In this document: piece after piece, positions 8,585 to 18,590 of the stretch
Layout: every line of letters starts with the position of its first letter
Numbering within the stretch: position 1 is the first letter of the stretch
Assembly (NCBI GenBank): GCA_964545475.1
Contig: CAZJGG010000007.1
Coordinates: 1-64,000 of the forward strand
DNA length: 64,000 nt
Reading direction: 5' to 3'
Source of the DNA: CAZJGG01 sp964545475
Lineage (GTDB): Bacteria; Bacillota; Clostridia; Lachnospirales; JAISER01
Notes under the pieces: generated by a model
What the model saw: only the letters and a program-made list of their open reading frames with translations
What the model was told of the DNA's origin: nothing
The model's database searches: none
Made by a program: the position numbers and the translations under genes

Positions 8585-9802
8585 TTGAGTTCTATCAGCG
8601 TGTTTTCTGAAATTGGAAAATTGGAGCGAGTTTTGCTTCATAAGCCGGGTAAGGAGGTTGAAAATTTAACTCCAGACACATTGGGGCGGCTTTTGTTTGA
8701 CGACATACCTTTTCTTAAAATAGCGGCGAAAGAGCATGACTACTTTGCGAGCATCTTAAAAGAAAACGGAGCGGAAGTTTTATACTTGGAGGACTTAATT
8801 GCTTCTGTTTTTAAAGATGAAAAAATTAAGGATGAATTTATTTTAGATTTGCTTGAAGAAAGTAACATTCATTCTCATACACTTAAAGAGGCGCTCTTTG
8901 ACTATTTAAAATCAAAAGAAACTGAAGAAATGATAGAAAAGGTTTGCTCCGGTGTTAGAAAGCAGGAAATAAAATATAAATCCTCCTCTTTATCAGACAT
9001 TATTAAAGACGAATATGAGTTTTTTCTTGACCCAATGCCTAACCTGTATTTTACAAGAGACCCAGGGGCTTGTATTGGAAATGGTTTGGCAATTCATACT
9101 ATGAAAACCGTAACAAGGCGCAGAGAAACCCTCTTTCTTAAATATGTCCACAAATATCACCCAGTGTTTGAACTGGGCAAAACAAGGCTTTGGTACGACA
9201 GAACATTTCCTTACCCCATTGAGGGTGGGGATATTCATGTTTTTTCAGATAAGCTTGTAGTTATCGGGTGCAGCGAAAGAACATCCGCCGAGGCAATAGA
9301 GCTTATAGCAAAAAATATTTTTGAACATAACGCCGGATTTGAAAAAATCTTATGTTTTGAAATTCAGAAAAAACGGGCATATATGCATCTGGACACGGTT
9401 TTGACAATGATTGACTACGATAAATTTACTGTTCATCCGGGGATTGAACAGGATTTAAACGTTTATGAAATTACAAAAGGAGCTAAAGATACCTTAAATT
9501 TAAGGTATGTAGATGAAAGTTTATCAGAGCTTCTTAAAAAATCTCTAGGAGTGGACAGCGTTGAGTTAATCCGCTGCGGCGGCGGAGACGCCATTATTTC
9601 CAGCAGGGAACAATGGAACGACGGCTCTAACACGTTGGCTATCGCTCCCGGGGTTGTAATAACATATGAAAGGAATTATGTGTCTAACGAGCTTTTAGAA
9701 AAACGAGGGCTAAAAGTGATTACAATGCCTAGCTCCGAACTTTCAAGAGGTCGGGGCGGCCCGAGATGTATGAGTATGACAATGGCAAGAGCAAAAATAT
9801 AA
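8585..9802 (+). CDS. arcA: Arginine deiminase
   Basis: 405 residues, the usual family length. It hydrolyses L-arginine to citrulline and ammonia in the cytoplasm. Visible signatures are FTRDPGACIG, the HLDTVLTMID histidine/aspartate segment, the CGGGDAIISSREQWNDG region, and the C-terminal RGRGGPRCMSM carrying the catalytic cysteine nucleophile. The TTG start at 8585 has an excellent AAGGAGG seven bases upstream. It is the first gene of a ten-gene operon and commits arginine to fermentation; its product citrulline is the substrate of the carbamoyltransferase two genes downstream. Confidence 0.96.
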   Translation: MSSISVFSEIGKLERVLLHKPGKEVENLTPDTLGRLLFDDIPFLKIAAKEHDYFASILKENGAEVLYLEDLIASVFKDEKIKDEFILDLLEESNIHSHTLKEALFDYLKSKETEEMIEKVCSGVRKQEIKYKSSSLSDIIKDEYEFFLDPMPNLYFTRDPGACIGNGLAIHTMKTVTRRRETLFLKYVHKYHPVFELGKTRLWYDRTFPYPIEGGDIHVFSDKLVVIGCSERTSAEAIELIAKNIFEHNAGFEKILCFEIQKKRAYMHLDTVLTMIDYDKFTVHPGIEQDLNVYEITKGAKDTLNLRYVDESLSELLKKSLGVDSVELIRCGGGDAIISSREQWNDGSNTLAIAPGVVITYERNYVSNELLEKRGLKVITMPSSELSRGRGGPRCMSMTMARAKI

Positions 9803-9848
9803 CGGCAAATATTAAACAGCAAATTCTTAATTAAGTGAGGTTGTTGTC

Positions 9849-10790
9849 TTGGATAAAAAAATCGTAATTGCGCTAGGGGGAAATGCGCTTGAAAGAAAAG
9901 GCTTACCTCCCACAGCAGAATCACAGCTTAAAGTAATAAAGGAAACAGCAGCTTATATTGCCGACATAATTGAAGAAGGCTACGACGTAACAATAAGCCA
10001 TGGAAACGGTCCGCAAGTAGGGAGAATTCTCCTTGCTTCGGAAGCCTCAAACAATATAACCCCCACAATGCCTTTTGATGTTTGTGGGGCAATGAGCCAG
10101 GGATATATAGGTTATCACTTACAGCAGGCTTTACAAACCCAGCTTTTAAAAAGAAATATTAAGCGTCCTGTAGTATCATTAATAACCCAGGTTGTTGTTG
10201 ACAAAAACGATTCGGCTTTTACAAACCCAACGAAACCAATAGGTCCTTTTTATACAAAAGAAGAAGCCCAAAGGCTTGCAGATGAAAAAGGTTATACTGT
10301 TAAAGAAGATGCAGGGCGAGGGTTTAGGCGAGTTGTTCCGTCTCCTATACCCAAAAGAATAGTAGAACTTCACTCAATAAAAACGTTGGTGCATAACAAT
10401 AATATTGTTATAGCCTCCGGCGGCGGCGGTATACCTGTTATAGAGGAAGATGGAGAATACATAGGAGTAGCGGCTGTTATAGACAAAGATTTCGCTTCCG
10501 AAAGGCTTGCAGAGGACTTGGATGCAGACATTTTAATGATTTTAACTGAGGTTGAAAAGGTTTGCATAAATTTTAACAAGCCTGACCAAAAAGCTTTAGA
10601 TAATATTAATACGGAAGCACTGAAAAAGCTTGCAGAAGAAGGGCACTTCGCTCCCGGTTCTATGCTTCCAAAGGTTAAGGCCGCAATACTATTTGCAGAT
10701 TCTAAAGAGGGAAGAACAGCTATTATCTCTTCATTGGATTCAGCAAAACAAGCATTAGAAGGGCTTTCTGGTACGATTATTAAAAGATGA
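9849..10790 (+). CDS. arcC: Carbamate kinase
   Basis: 313 residues, normal for the family. It converts carbamoyl phosphate and ADP to ATP, ammonia and CO2, the energy-yielding step of the arginine deiminase pathway. The amino-acid-kinase fold is recognisable from IALGGNALERKG at the N-terminus, SHGNGPQVG, and the ASGGGGIPV segment. The start is a TTG at 9849 behind a GAGG site, 46 bp after arcA. No transporter gene (arcD) is present in the window, so arginine uptake is encoded elsewhere. Confidence 0.96.
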   Translation: MDKKIVIALGGNALERKGLPPTAESQLKVIKETAAYIADIIEEGYDVTISHGNGPQVGRILLASEASNNITPTMPFDVCGAMSQGYIGYHLQQALQTQLLKRNIKRPVVSLITQVVVDKNDSAFTNPTKPIGPFYTKEEAQRLADEKGYTVKEDAGRGFRRVVPSPIPKRIVELHSIKTLVHNNNIVIASGGGGIPVIEEDGEYIGVAAVIDKDFASERLAEDLDADILMILTEVEKVCINFNKPDQKALDNINTEALKKLAEEGHFAPGSMLPKVKAAILFADSKEGRTAIISSLDSAKQALEGLSGTIIKR

Positions 10791-10804
10791 AGGAGAAATA
10801 TTAA

Positions 10805-11806
10805 ATGAGCTTTAATTTAAGAAACAGAAGTTTTTTAACACTTATGGATTTTACCACTAAAGAAATTCAACATATGCTGGATTTGGCAAAGGAACTTAAA
10901 GCCGCAAAATATGCCGGGACAGAACAACAAAAGCTTAAAGGCAAAAATATAGTTCTTCTTTTTGAAAAAGATTCTACAAGAACCCGTTGCTCATTTGAAG
11001 TTGCCGCTCTTGACCAAGGCGCTCATGTTACCTATTTAGGCCCTTCCGGAAGCCAAATGGGCAAAAAAGAATCCATTGCAGATACTGCAAGAGTTTTAGG
11101 AAGAATGTACGACGGCATTGAATATAGAGGTTATGCTCAAAAAACCGTTGAGGATTTAGCAAAATATTCAAACGTTCCAGTTTGGAACGGCTTAACAGAT
11201 GCAGACCACCCAACACAAGTGCTTGCGGACTTTCTAACGGCTTACGAGCATTTAAACAAGCCATATAAAGAAATGGTGTTTGTTTATGCCGGAGACGGGC
11301 GCAACAACGTTGCAAACGCTCTTATGATTGGGGCGGCTAAAATGGGCATGGATTTTAGAATTGTCGCTCCTAAAGAATTGTTCCCGGAAGAAGAACTTTT
11401 AACAAAATGCAAAGAGGTTTGCAAAGAAACAGGGGGCAAAATAACAATAACTGATAATGTTAAAGAGGGCGTAAAAAACGCAGACGTTATTTACACCGAT
11501 GTTTGGGTATCTATGGGCGAGCCGGAATCCGTTTGGGAATCAAGAATTAAAATGCTAATGCCTTATCAAGTTAACATGGAAATGATAAAAGCGTCGGAAA
11601 ACCCGGAAGTTTTGTTTATGCACTGCTTACCTGCTTTTCATGACCTTGAAACAACAGTTGGAAAAGAAATTTACGAAAAGTTCGGTATTAAAGAGCAAGA
11701 AGTTACAGATGAAGTGTTTGAATCTAAATATTCCGTGGTTTTTGACGAAGCAGAAAACAGAATGCATACAATAAAGGCAGTTATGGTCGCAACATTAGGG
11801 CAGTAA
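10805..11806 (+). CDS. argF: Ornithine carbamoyltransferase (catabolic by context)
   Basis: 333 residues. The carbamoyl-phosphate motif STRTRCSFE, the DHPTQVLADF segment and HCLPAFHD with its active-site cysteine are all intact. In this setting it should run in the catabolic direction, splitting citrulline with phosphate into L-ornithine and carbamoyl phosphate; the sequence alone cannot separate ArcB from ArgF. An AAGGAG site precedes the ATG at 10805, 14 bp after arcC. It links the deiminase half of the operon to the ornithine-oxidation half. Confidence 0.95.
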   Translation: MSFNLRNRSFLTLMDFTTKEIQHMLDLAKELKAAKYAGTEQQKLKGKNIVLLFEKDSTRTRCSFEVAALDQGAHVTYLGPSGSQMGKKESIADTARVLGRMYDGIEYRGYAQKTVEDLAKYSNVPVWNGLTDADHPTQVLADFLTAYEHLNKPYKEMVFVYAGDGRNNVANALMIGAAKMGMDFRIVAPKELFPEEELLTKCKEVCKETGGKITITDNVKEGVKNADVIYTDVWVSMGEPESVWESRIKMLMPYQVNMEMIKASENPEVLFMHCLPAFHDLETTVGKEIYEKFGIKEQEVTDEVFESKYSVVFDEAENRMHTIKAVMVATLGQ

Positions 11807-11834
11807 AGTGAACTTTAAAGAGGAGGATGTTTTT

Positions 11835-12887
11835 ATGAGGAATGTTCGGGTTGTTATATGGGGTCTTGGTGAAATGGGCAAAGGCATAGCCAAAATGATT
11901 CTAAACAAAAAAGGCATTGAAATTACTGGGGTTTGTATAAGAAATCCAGAGTCTGTAGGAAAAGAAATGCATGAATTTATGGGGGTTGAAAGAAAAGAAC
12001 ATCCTGAAGTGTTTTTAACAAATAAAATTGAGGATATTGTTTCAAAGGATAAATGTGATGTTGCATTTTTATGCACCGACTCTTTTACTAAAAATGCATT
12101 TGATAAAATTAAGCTTTGCCTTGAAAGGAAAGTTAACGTTATATCAACAGCTGAAGAGCTTGCATACCCTAAAGCACAAAGTCCAGAGCTTGCAGAACAA
12201 CTAGACGAAATAGCAAAAGCTAACGGCGTAACAGTTTTAGGCACGGGCATTAATCCAGGGTTTGTCCTTGATTACTTAATTCTTGCACTTACAGGCACAT
12301 GTGAAATAGTAGATTTTATTCATGCACAACGTGTAAACGACCTTTCTCCGTTTGGTCACACCGTTATGGAAGAGCAGGGCGTAGGGATTACTCCGGAAAA
12401 GTTTGAAGAAAGAATTGCCGCCGACAATTTGGCAGGGCACGTTGGCTTCCCGGAATCTATTCAAATGATTGCCGATGGCATGGGGTTAAAGCTTGATAAA
12501 ATTGAGCAAAGGAAAACACCTATTATTTCTAAAGTGGAAAGAGTAACAAAACACGTAAAAGTTGAGCCGGGTAACCTTGCAGGTATACGTCAGGAAGGCT
12601 TCGGTTATGTGGACGGCAAAGTGTACATAGAAATGGATCATCCTCAGCAAGTTCTTCCGTTTAAGGAAGGGCAGTCTACAGGGGACTATATTACAATTAG
12701 AGGTATACCAAATATCCAAGTTAAAAATTCCCCGGAAATACCAGGAGGCGTGGGAACATACGCTATGTGTGTAAATATGGTTCCTCAGGTTATTAACGCT
12801 TCCCCGGGGCTTAAAACAATGCTGGATTTGCCTGTGCCAAGGGCGATTATGGGGGATTTTAGAGATTTTATTGAGAAACTAGATTAA
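11835..12887 (+). CDS. ord: 2,4-diaminopentanoate dehydrogenase
   Basis: 350 residues from the ATG at 11835, preceded by GAGGAGG; a longer in-frame GTG start at 11808 has no such site. The N-terminal Rossmann signature VIWGLGEMGKGIAKM binds NAD(P). The enzyme oxidatively deaminates (2R,4S)-2,4-diaminopentanoate to 2-amino-4-oxopentanoate with release of ammonia. Its length, its similarity to dihydrodipicolinate-reductase-like dehydrogenases, and its place just before ortAB match the known ornithine-oxidation operons of amino-acid-fermenting clostridia. Confidence 0.92.
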   Translation: MRNVRVVIWGLGEMGKGIAKMILNKKGIEITGVCIRNPESVGKEMHEFMGVERKEHPEVFLTNKIEDIVSKDKCDVAFLCTDSFTKNAFDKIKLCLERKVNVISTAEELAYPKAQSPELAEQLDEIAKANGVTVLGTGINPGFVLDYLILALTGTCEIVDFIHAQRVNDLSPFGHTVMEEQGVGITPEKFEERIAADNLAGHVGFPESIQMIADGMGLKLDKIEQRKTPIISKVERVTKHVKVEPGNLAGIRQEGFGYVDGKVYIEMDHPQQVLPFKEGQSTGDYITIRGIPNIQVKNSPEIPGGVGTYAMCVNMVPQVINASPGLKTMLDLPVPRAIMGDFRDFIEKLD

Positions 12888-12899
12888 AAGTTTGATTAA

Positions 12900-12925
12900 A
12901 AGGGGAAGCTTAAAAGTTTCCCCTT
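12900..12925 (+). promoter_or_regulatory. Hairpin between ord and ortA
   Basis: AAGGGGAAGCTT and AAGTTTCCCCTT pair over 12 positions with one G-U wobble. No T-run follows, so this is more likely an mRNA processing or stability element, or a partial attenuator, than a full terminator. Confidence 0.5.
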
Positions 12926-12953
12926 AAAGTTATAGGTTTAAGGGGGTTAAACA

Positions 12954-13253
12954 ATGGTTGCAAAAAAAGGGCAGCATGTGCAAATTCACAATATTGTTTT
13001 AAAGCCAGAGGAACGAGCGCCCCAAGTGCCCGAGGATACTAAAAAAGTTCCACTGGAAATGTGGGTTAAAGGGACAATACTTTCAGATTGTGAAATTGGC
13101 AACGAGTGTGAAATAGAGACATCGACAGGTAGAATTGTAAAAGGGGTTTTAGCAGAAATTGAGCCGCCTTATACCCACGATTTTGGCAATTATGTAGAAG
13201 AACTAAACATTGTGGGCAGGCAGGTGAAAAAAGAATTATGGGGGGCGCAGTAA
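12954..13253 (+). CDS. ortA: 2-amino-4-oxopentanoate thiolase, alpha subunit
   Basis: 99 residues, matching the small OrtA subunit. With OrtB it cleaves 2-amino-4-oxopentanoate with CoA into acetyl-CoA and D-alanine. Visible conserved stretches are VLKPEERAPQVPEDTK and the C-terminal PPYTHDFGNYVEEL. The ATG at 12954 follows AGGGGG. The stop codon lies 1 bp before the ortB start, as expected for subunits made in equal amounts. Confidence 0.92.
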   Translation: MVAKKGQHVQIHNIVLKPEERAPQVPEDTKKVPLEMWVKGTILSDCEIGNECEIETSTGRIVKGVLAEIEPPYTHDFGNYVEELNIVGRQVKKELWGAQ

Positions 13254-13254
13254 A

Positions 13255-14664
13255 ATGGATATGTCTTACGGCGCAGTAATGGCACGTAGAAACGAAATAA
13301 TGAAGAAAGCTATCGGAATGGATTATTCCGTTTTTGAATCAGGCTCGATTGGTTTTGATTATGAGAAGATGATGTCGGAGCTTGGATATTCTATAGATGA
13401 AATAATAAAGATTCAAACAGAGGTTCACGTTGGTAATACACCTGTTATAGAACTAAGAAACATTACAGCCCTTGCCAGAAAAACATCTAAAACAGGAAAA
13501 GCCGCCAGAATTTTTATAAAAGACGAGGCGTGTAACCCGTCTGGGAGTTTTAAAGCAAGAAGAGCGGCAAACGCTGTTTATCATGCTAAAAAAATGGGAT
13601 ACAAAGGGGTTATTGCCGCAACAAGCGGAAATTACGGCGCGGCGGTTGCAAGCCAGGCGGCAATGCAAGGTTTAAAATGTATAGTTATACAGGAATGCTA
13701 CGATTCCAAAAAAGTCGGCCAGCCGGAAATTTTGGAAAAACAAAGGGCTTGCGAGGCTTTGGGGGCGGAGGTTATTCAGCTTTCCGTAGGACCGGAGCTG
13801 TTTTACACTTTCCTTTGTTTATTGGAAGAAACGGGTTATTTCAACGCTTCCCTATATACTCCTTTTGGCATTGCAGGGGTTGAAACTCTAGGGTATGAAC
13901 TTGCCAATCAATTCAGAACAAAGTTTAATAAATTGCCGGATGCTGTTGTTATTACTCATGCCGGAGGGGGCAATGTTACCGGAACGGCAAGGGGATTAAT
14001 TAAATCAAACGCCGGAGGGGTTAAAATTATTGGGGCTTCTGTGGATTTATCCGGGCTTCATATGGCTTCCGACACGGCGTTTAACAGAAAGTCCTTTACT
14101 ACAGGGCATACAGGCTTTGGAATACCTTTTGCCACATGGCCGGATCGTTCAGACGTTCCCCGAAACGCCGCAAGAAGTTTGCGGTATTTAGACCAATACG
14201 TCCTTGTAAAGCAAGGGGAAGTATTTTATATGACAGAAGCCCTTGCCGCTCTTGAAGGGCTTGAAAGAGGACCGGCCGGAAACACATCTTTAACGGCGGC
14301 CTTTGCTTTAGCACAGCAAATGGAAAACGAGCAAATGATTGTAGTGCAGGAAACGGAATACACAGGGGCAGGTAAACATTCTATGCCACAGCTTTCTTTT
14401 GCAAAGCAAAACGGCGTAAATGTTATGTTTGGAAACCCGGACGAAGAAGAACCGGGGAAAAATATAATTATTCCGAAAGACCCATCGTACATAAAAGCGA
14501 GAGATTTTGATCTTAATAAGGCAAGAAAGTCATACATTAAAAATTGTATTACTAATTATAACATAACAACGGAAGTTTGCGAAAGTGACATTAAATTTTT
14601 AGCGGAGGAAACGAAGACTAATATAAATTTTGTAAGAAGTTGTTTGAAAGAGATAAAGGGTTAG
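13255..14664 (+). CDS. ortB: 2-amino-4-oxopentanoate thiolase, beta subunit (PLP)
   Basis: 469 residues of the fold-type-II PLP-enzyme superfamily (threonine-synthase/tryptophan-synthase-beta-like). NPSGSFKARRAANAV holds the PLP-binding lysine, and THAGGGNVTGTARG is the glycine-rich phosphate-binding loop. It is the catalytic partner of OrtA in thiolytic cleavage to acetyl-CoA and D-alanine. The unusual C-C bond cleavage by a PLP thiolase is known for this family and not deduced here. It overlaps neither neighbour and is separated from oraS by 10 bp. Confidence 0.93.
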   Translation: MDMSYGAVMARRNEIMKKAIGMDYSVFESGSIGFDYEKMMSELGYSIDEIIKIQTEVHVGNTPVIELRNITALARKTSKTGKAARIFIKDEACNPSGSFKARRAANAVYHAKKMGYKGVIAATSGNYGAAVASQAAMQGLKCIVIQECYDSKKVGQPEILEKQRACEALGAEVIQLSVGPELFYTFLCLLEETGYFNASLYTPFGIAGVETLGYELANQFRTKFNKLPDAVVITHAGGGNVTGTARGLIKSNAGGVKIIGASVDLSGLHMASDTAFNRKSFTTGHTGFGIPFATWPDRSDVPRNAARSLRYLDQYVLVKQGEVFYMTEALAALEGLERGPAGNTSLTAAFALAQQMENEQMIVVQETEYTGAGKHSMPQLSFAKQNGVNVMFGNPDEEEPGKNIIIPKDPSYIKARDFDLNKARKSYIKNCITNYNITTEVCESDIKFLAEETKTNINFVRSCLKEIKG

Positions 14665-14674
14665 GGGGATTTTT

Positions 14675-15025
14675 ATGAAAAGGCAGGATGATTACGAGCA
14701 AAGGCGAGAACACCTTAAAGATCTAACAGACGAGCAGCTTTATGAAAGGTTTTGGGAGCTTGCGGAAAAGCTTGTTGAACCTATGCTTGAAATGGGTTAT
14801 AAAAACACAACCCCATCTGTTGAGAGAAGTATTCTTTTAAGAATGGGCTTTTCAAGCGTAGAGGTTAAGCCTATTGTTGAGGGTGTAATAAAAAAGGGGC
14901 TTATGGGTAAAGGCTGTGGCAACGTTGTTTGGCGTTTGGCGCAAAAGAAAGGTGTTTCCGTAAGGGAAGCGGGTTTGCTTTTAGCAGACGGCAAAGAGTG
15001 GGATACTGTTGAGGGCTTGTTTTAA
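14675..15025 (+). CDS. oraS: D-ornithine 4,5-aminomutase, small subunit
   Basis: 116 residues, close to the usual OraS length. It forms the heterodimer with OraE that moves the terminal amino group of D-ornithine to C4. The helical, highly charged sequence with RREHLKDLTDEQLYERFWEL and SILLRMGFSS is typical of the subunit. The ATG at 14675 follows GGGGG, and oraE starts 17 bp downstream. Confidence 0.92.
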   Translation: MKRQDDYEQRREHLKDLTDEQLYERFWELAEKLVEPMLEMGYKNTTPSVERSILLRMGFSSVEVKPIVEGVIKKGLMGKGCGNVVWRLAQKKGVSVREAGLLLADGKEWDTVEGLF

Positions 15026-15042
15026 TTGGGGGGATTGAGGTT

Positions 15043-17238
15043 ATGTTAGAGCCTAATAAAAAGCTTAATATAAAGGAAATACTAAAAGATTTGGACAGAT
15101 ACGCCCCGAAGCGTAAGGGTTGGCATTGGCGTGAGGGGAGAAATGAAAAGCGAATTATCGGGGATTTTGAATATTTTCAAGCATCGAAAGAGCTTGAAAA
15201 TTATATACCAATACCCGGAAGCAGAGGTTTTGGCAACATAGACCCTCAGCCGGACTGTGTTATAACAACGGAAATAGCTTCCGGTCGCTTTGAAGACGAC
15301 ATTCGCCGTATGAGAATGGCAGCATGGTGCGGAGCGGATCATATAATGGTTATAAGAACGGCAGGACAGTCTCATTATGATTCTCTTATAGAGGGGACTC
15401 CCCAAGGCATTGGCGGCATTACAGTAACAAGAAAACAAATAAGAGCCACAAGAAAAGCCCTTGACTTAATTGAGGAAGAGGTTGGCAGACCTATTAACTT
15501 CCATTCATACATATCCGGGGTTGCAGGGCCTGATATTGCTGTAATGTTTGCAGAAGAGGGCGTAAACGGCGCACATCAAGACCCACAATACAATGTTTTA
15601 TACAGAAATATTAATATGGTTAGAAGCTTTGTAGATGCTTGCGAAGCTAAAGCTATTATAAAATGGGCAGATATTTTGCAAATTGACGGCGCACATAACG
15701 CCAACGCAACAGCTATGAAAGCTTGGAAAGTAAGACCTGAATTAATGGTTCAGCACGCCATTAACTGCATATTTTCAAGAAAAATCGGGATTAACCCGGA
15801 AAATATCGCTCTTTCTACAGTACCACCTACATCTCCTCCTGCTCCTTGTATGCGCATAGATTTGCCTTATGCAGTTGCCCTTAGAGATTTTTTCAGAGAT
15901 TACAAAATGCGTGCCCAACAGCATACAAAATATATGGAATCTGACATGAGGGAAGCAACTGTTACACATACTCTTAATCTTATGATTTCAAGGCTTACAA
16001 GCGCTGATGTTCAGTCCACAATAACCCCAGACGAGGGCAGAAATGTTCCGTGGCATTATAATAACATTGCCGCAATTCAAACCGCAAAACAGGCTCTTAA
16101 CGGCATGGACGGACTTAGCGATATGGTTAAGTTAGACAGAGACGGTGTTTTAGGGCAGGAAGTAAGGGAGCTTAAAGAGAGGGCAGTTCTTTTTATGGAA
16201 GAAATGCTTGAAGCCGGAGGGTATTTTAAGGCAGTTGAAGACGGATTTTTCATAGACAGCGGATATTATCCTGAAAGAAACGGCGACGGCATTCCACGCC
16301 TTATTAACGACGGAATCGGCGTAGGCATGATTTTTGAACGTGACGAAGATTATTTCGCTCCTGTTTCCGAACATTACGGCTATAACAACGTACCGAAACA
16401 GTTTGCAAAAGCTTCCGATGCAATCGGAGGGGATACATTTGAAGACAGATCTAAAATTGTATATATTGACGAGCTTGACGAATTTGACAACGTTAATACA
16501 AGGCTTAAAGATGTAGAAAAATATTTTGAATCAGAAATTATAAGGCCGGAGGTTGAATGGACAGCTGACGGAATTGTATGTACAACAATTTTCCTGCCTG
16601 TAGACGAACGCACCGCCGAATTTGCGGCAATTAAATGCGGTGAAAAAATGGGGCTGGAGGACGTTACTGTTGTGCATAAGCAAAAAATGCATCCATCAGA
16701 GGGAACTCTTGTAGAAATTAAAGGAAAAGTAAGTTTTGATATAAATTTAAATGAGCTTGTAATTCCTAAAAAAGTGCCAGTTCTTTCAGAAACGGAAATT
16801 AGGGAAGATATTGAAAAAACACCAATGCTTGTTGTTGCCGGAACTGTAGGCAACGACGAACATTCCGTAGGTTTAAAGGAAACTTTAGATATAAAACATG
16901 GGGGCATTGAAAAATTCGGCATTAAATATATTTATTTAGGAACAAGTGTTCCTCTTGAAAAAATGGTAGATGCGGCTATTGAAGCAAACGCCGATGCAAT
17001 TTTAATTTCAACAATAATCACCCATGACGACATTCATACTAAAAACATGGCAAAGCTTCACCAATTATGTGTTGAAAAAGGGGTAAGAGAAAAATTTATG
17101 CTTGTTTGCGGTGGAACACAGGTTACTAATGAAGTTGCTCTTGAAGCAGATATGGATGCAGGTTTTGGCAGAGGAACAAAAGGCATAGATGTTGCCAGCT
17201 TTTTAGTTAAGAAAAGAAGGGAAAAATCATGCATTTAG
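15043..17238 (+). CDS. oraE: D-ornithine 4,5-aminomutase, large subunit (B12/PLP)
   Basis: 731 residues, the expected length. The N-terminal part is the TIM-barrel domain. The C-terminal Rossmann-like domain carries the cobalamin-binding motif DEHSVGL, with His at about residue 607 as the axial cobalt ligand. A lysine at about 618 (TLDIKHGG) sits eleven residues on, the spacing known for the lysine that holds PLP in the resting enzyme. It converts D-ornithine to (2R,4S)-2,4-diaminopentanoate using adenosylcobalamin and PLP. Its last 10 bp overlap the start of the MutL-like gene, implying translational coupling to its reactivation factor. Confidence 0.95.
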   Translation: MLEPNKKLNIKEILKDLDRYAPKRKGWHWREGRNEKRIIGDFEYFQASKELENYIPIPGSRGFGNIDPQPDCVITTEIASGRFEDDIRRMRMAAWCGADHIMVIRTAGQSHYDSLIEGTPQGIGGITVTRKQIRATRKALDLIEEEVGRPINFHSYISGVAGPDIAVMFAEEGVNGAHQDPQYNVLYRNINMVRSFVDACEAKAIIKWADILQIDGAHNANATAMKAWKVRPELMVQHAINCIFSRKIGINPENIALSTVPPTSPPAPCMRIDLPYAVALRDFFRDYKMRAQQHTKYMESDMREATVTHTLNLMISRLTSADVQSTITPDEGRNVPWHYNNIAAIQTAKQALNGMDGLSDMVKLDRDGVLGQEVRELKERAVLFMEEMLEAGGYFKAVEDGFFIDSGYYPERNGDGIPRLINDGIGVGMIFERDEDYFAPVSEHYGYNNVPKQFAKASDAIGGDTFEDRSKIVYIDELDEFDNVNTRLKDVEKYFESEIIRPEVEWTADGIVCTTIFLPVDERTAEFAAIKCGEKMGLEDVTVVHKQKMHPSEGTLVEIKGKVSFDINLNELVIPKKVPVLSETEIREDIEKTPMLVVAGTVGNDEHSVGLKETLDIKHGGIEKFGIKYIYLGTSVPLEKMVDAAIEANADAILISTIITHDDIHTKNMAKLHQLCVEKGVREKFMLVCGGTQVTNEVALEADMDAGFGRGTKGIDVASFLVKKRREKSCI

Positions 17239-18590
17239 ACGTATTGGTTGCGGAAATTGGCAGTACAACAACGGTAGTTAATGGGTTTAACGGCATAAAT
17301 ACAAAAAGCCCTTGTTTTGTTGGAGGGGGGCAGGCGGCGACTACGGTTTTACAAGGAGATGTAACGATCGGTTTGCAAAACGCTATAAAGACCCTTTGCA
17401 AAAAGCTTAATACGCAAGAAATCACTTGGGACAAAATGTTAGCCACATCTTCTGCAGCAGGTGGGCTTAAAATGAGTGTACATGGGCTTGTATATGATAT
17501 GACTGTTAGGGCGGCAAGAGAAGCCGCCCTTGGCGCAGGGGGAATTTTACGTTTTGTTACAGCCGGAAAGCTTAAACGGACGGATATTTTAAAAGTAAAA
17601 GAAGTTAAACCCAACATTATTTTAGTTGCCGGAGGTGTTGATTACGGCGAACGTGACACCGCCCTTGAAAACTTTGAAAAACTGGCAGATGCTTGCCCGG
17701 AAATTCCGTTTATATACGCCGGAAACATTCAAAACCATGATGAAATAAGGCTTATTGCAGAAGAGAAAAATATAAATGTTCATATAGTTAACAATGTATA
17801 CCCGAAAGTTGACGTTTTAGACGTTGAACCAACAAGAGAGGTTATTCAAAATGTGTTTGAGGAGCATATTGTTCACGCTCCCGGCATGAATAAACTGCGA
17901 ACAATGATTAACGGAAAAATTATGCCAACACCCGGGGCAGTTATGGAATGCGCTAAGCTTTTAAACCAAGTACTAGGGGATTGCGTTGTGTTTGACGTTG
18001 GTGGCGCAACAACGGATATACATTCGGTAACACAAGGTTCAACGGAGATAAACGACATTTTATTAAGCCCTGAACCGTTTGCCAAAAGAACTGTGGAAGG
18101 AGACTTGGGGGTTTTTGTAAACATTCCCCACATTGTTGAAAAAATAGGCATTGAGGAACTTGAAAAATCGTTTCCAAACGCAAAAGAGCTTATTGAAAAT
18201 GCTAAGCCTATTCCAGAAACAGATGAGGAAAACCGGTTTATTGAACGGTTGACGGAGTTTGCGGTGTTAACGGCGCTGGAGCGACACGTCGGGCGGCTTG
18301 TGGATATTTACGGCCCAACAGGCAAAAAAACAATGGCTACCGGCAAAGACCTTACAGCGGTTAAATATATTGTAGGCACAGGAGGGGCACTTACACGGCT
18401 TCCAAACAGAACCGGCATAATGGAAAAGTGCATTGAGCCAAACAAAAGCCCAAGACTTTCTCCACGAAGTGGCGCAAAAGTTTTAGTAGACAATTTTTAT
18501 ATTATGGCTTCTCTTGGGGTTTTATCTTTTGTAGACAGAGAAACAGCAGCTAACCTTTTAAACCAAAGTTTGGCAGGAGGGGAAATATGA
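17229..18590 (+). CDS. MutL/GlmL-like ATPase, aminomutase-associated
   Basis: 453 residues of the acetate/sugar-kinase/Hsp70 (ASKHA) ATPase fold. Visible pieces are the N-terminal phosphate loop VAEIGSTTTVVNGF, VVFDVGGATTDIHS, and the C-terminal VGTGGALTRLPNR. The family (MutL of the glutamate mutase locus) is found beside B12-dependent mutases and is thought to reactivate them by exchanging damaged cobalamin; that role is inferred from relatives. It overlaps oraE by 10 bp and orr by 4 bp, so the three genes are tightly coupled. Confidence 0.88.
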   Translation: MHLDVLVAEIGSTTTVVNGFNGINTKSPCFVGGGQAATTVLQGDVTIGLQNAIKTLCKKLNTQEITWDKMLATSSAAGGLKMSVHGLVYDMTVRAAREAALGAGGILRFVTAGKLKRTDILKVKEVKPNIILVAGGVDYGERDTALENFEKLADACPEIPFIYAGNIQNHDEIRLIAEEKNINVHIVNNVYPKVDVLDVEPTREVIQNVFEEHIVHAPGMNKLRTMINGKIMPTPGAVMECAKLLNQVLGDCVVFDVGGATTDIHSVTQGSTEINDILLSPEPFAKRTVEGDLGVFVNIPHIVEKIGIEELEKSFPNAKELIENAKPIPETDEENRFIERLTEFAVLTALERHVGRLVDIYGPTGKKTMATGKDLTAVKYIVGTGGALTRLPNRTGIMEKCIEPNKSPRLSPRSGAKVLVDNFYIMASLGVLSFVDRETAANLLNQSLAGGEI